This document shows positions 4,596 to 5,020 of a stretch of DNA of 5,020 bases, piece by piece. The notes beneath the pieces were generated by a model. That model was not told where the DNA came from. It did no database searches and worked only from the letters and a program-made list of their open reading frames with translations. Position numbers and translations under genes: made by a program. The stretch is taken from assembly GCA_004357365.1 (NCBI GenBank), contig SMVT01000150.1, positions 1-5,020 of the forward strand, in the 5' to 3' direction. Source of the stretch: Nitrospina sp. (GTDB lineage: Bacteria > Nitrospinota > Nitrospinia > Nitrospinales > Nitrospinaceae). Every line of letters begins with the position of its first letter. Position 1 is the stretch's first letter.

Positions 4596-5020
4596 ATGCC
4601 TAAGATCATCAGTATCGCCAATCAAAAGGGCGGCGTTGGAAAAACCACCACAGCGATCAATCTGTCGGCCTGTATCGCTCTCACCGGCAAGAAGGTTTTA
4701 TTGATCGATATCGACCCGCAGAGCAATGCCACGGCCGGTTTGGGATTGTTTTTAAACAATTCCCAAATGGGTACTTACGATCTCATCAACGGCAATGCGG
4801 CAATCGAGCAGGTCACATACCCCACCGCTATTGAAACTCTTTTCATCATTCCATCGACCGTGGACCTGGCAGGGGCGGAAGTGGAGTTGGTCAACCTGGA
4901 GCACCGGGAGACCCGTCTGAAAGCCGCTCTGAGCCACCTCGATTCCAGCTATGGCTTTGTAATTATTGACTGTCCGCCTTCTCTGGGGCTCTTAACCCTG
5001 AATGCTTTGACAGCCAGCCA
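4596..5020 (+). CDS. parA: Chromosome partitioning ATPase ParA/Soj (partial, N-terminal part)
   Basis: An open frame runs from ATG 4596 to the end of the window with no stop, giving 141 residues of a protein normally about 250-270 long. It is a deviant-Walker ATPase: KGGVGKTT (11-18) has the signature lysine K11 and P-loop K16; LLIDIDPQSNAT (35-46) holds the switch Asp40; FVIIDCPPSLG (121-131) is Walker B with Asp125. In this family ATP-bound dimers coat the nucleoid, and ParB-parS complexes stimulate ATP hydrolysis to drive origin segregation. The short N-terminus without a helix-turn-helix domain fits the chromosomal Soj type rather than large plasmid ParA. GAGG (4584-4587) lies 8 nt before the ATG. 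Two parS sites upstream support the assignment; parB is expected just past the right edge. Confidence 0.96.
   Translation, partial: MPKIISIANQKGGVGKTTTAINLSACIALTGKKVLLIDIDPQSNATAGLGLFLNNSQMGTYDLINGNAAIEQVTYPTAIETLFIIPSTVDLAGAEVELVNLEHRETRLKAALSHLDSSYGFVIIDCPPSLGLLTLNALTAS

Overview
The window reads as chromosomal DNA of a free-living bacterium of moderate G+C, with long gaps that are richer in A/T than the genes. All genes are on the + strand. A rsmG-parA pair with parS sites is typical of the neighbourhood of a chromosomal replication origin. A candidate sigma-54 promoter and a hybrid-kinase-like gene suggest a Gram-negative with elaborate signalling. A deltaproteobacterium-like or Nitrospinota-like host would fit, but this is a guess from gene style and the sequence does not settle it.

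Layout from left to right. (1) 1-135: C-terminal end of a gene, best matched to a saccharopine dehydrogenase-like protein. (2) 136-477: a long AT-rich gap with a 15-nt palindrome, a well-spaced sigma-54 type -24/-12 element and a small hairpin, leading into (3) 478-1929: a soluble hybrid histidine-kinase-like protein. Its H-box has Asp where the phosphoryl-accepting His should be, and its receiver has lost the conserved Thr/Ser and the switch aromatic. (4) 2039-2066: a terminator-like hairpin placed just ahead of (5) 2084-2512: osmC, a peroxide-detoxifying thiol protein. (6) 2513-2621: a short gap with an imperfect stem-loop and a small hairpin. (7) 2622-3617: etfA, the FAD-binding alpha subunit of electron transfer flavoprotein, without etfB beside it. 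(8) 3659-4324: rsmG, the 16S rRNA G527 methyltransferase. (9) 4313-4328 and 4497-4512: two parS centromere sites, the first overlapping the rsmG stop codon, with a 27-nt inverted repeat between them. (10) 4596-5020: the start of parA (soj), cut by the window edge.

Functionally there are three blocks: a signalling protein with its own promoter region; redox and stress genes (osmC, etfA) without an obvious shared pathway; and the origin-proximal segregation block, where ParB (expected downstream of parA, outside the window) would load on the parS sites and ParA would move the complexes. I did not find a wholly new multi-gene system. The least ordinary items are the His-to-Asp pseudo-kinase under a possible sigma-54 promoter, and the parS/inverted-repeat arrangement between rsmG and parA.
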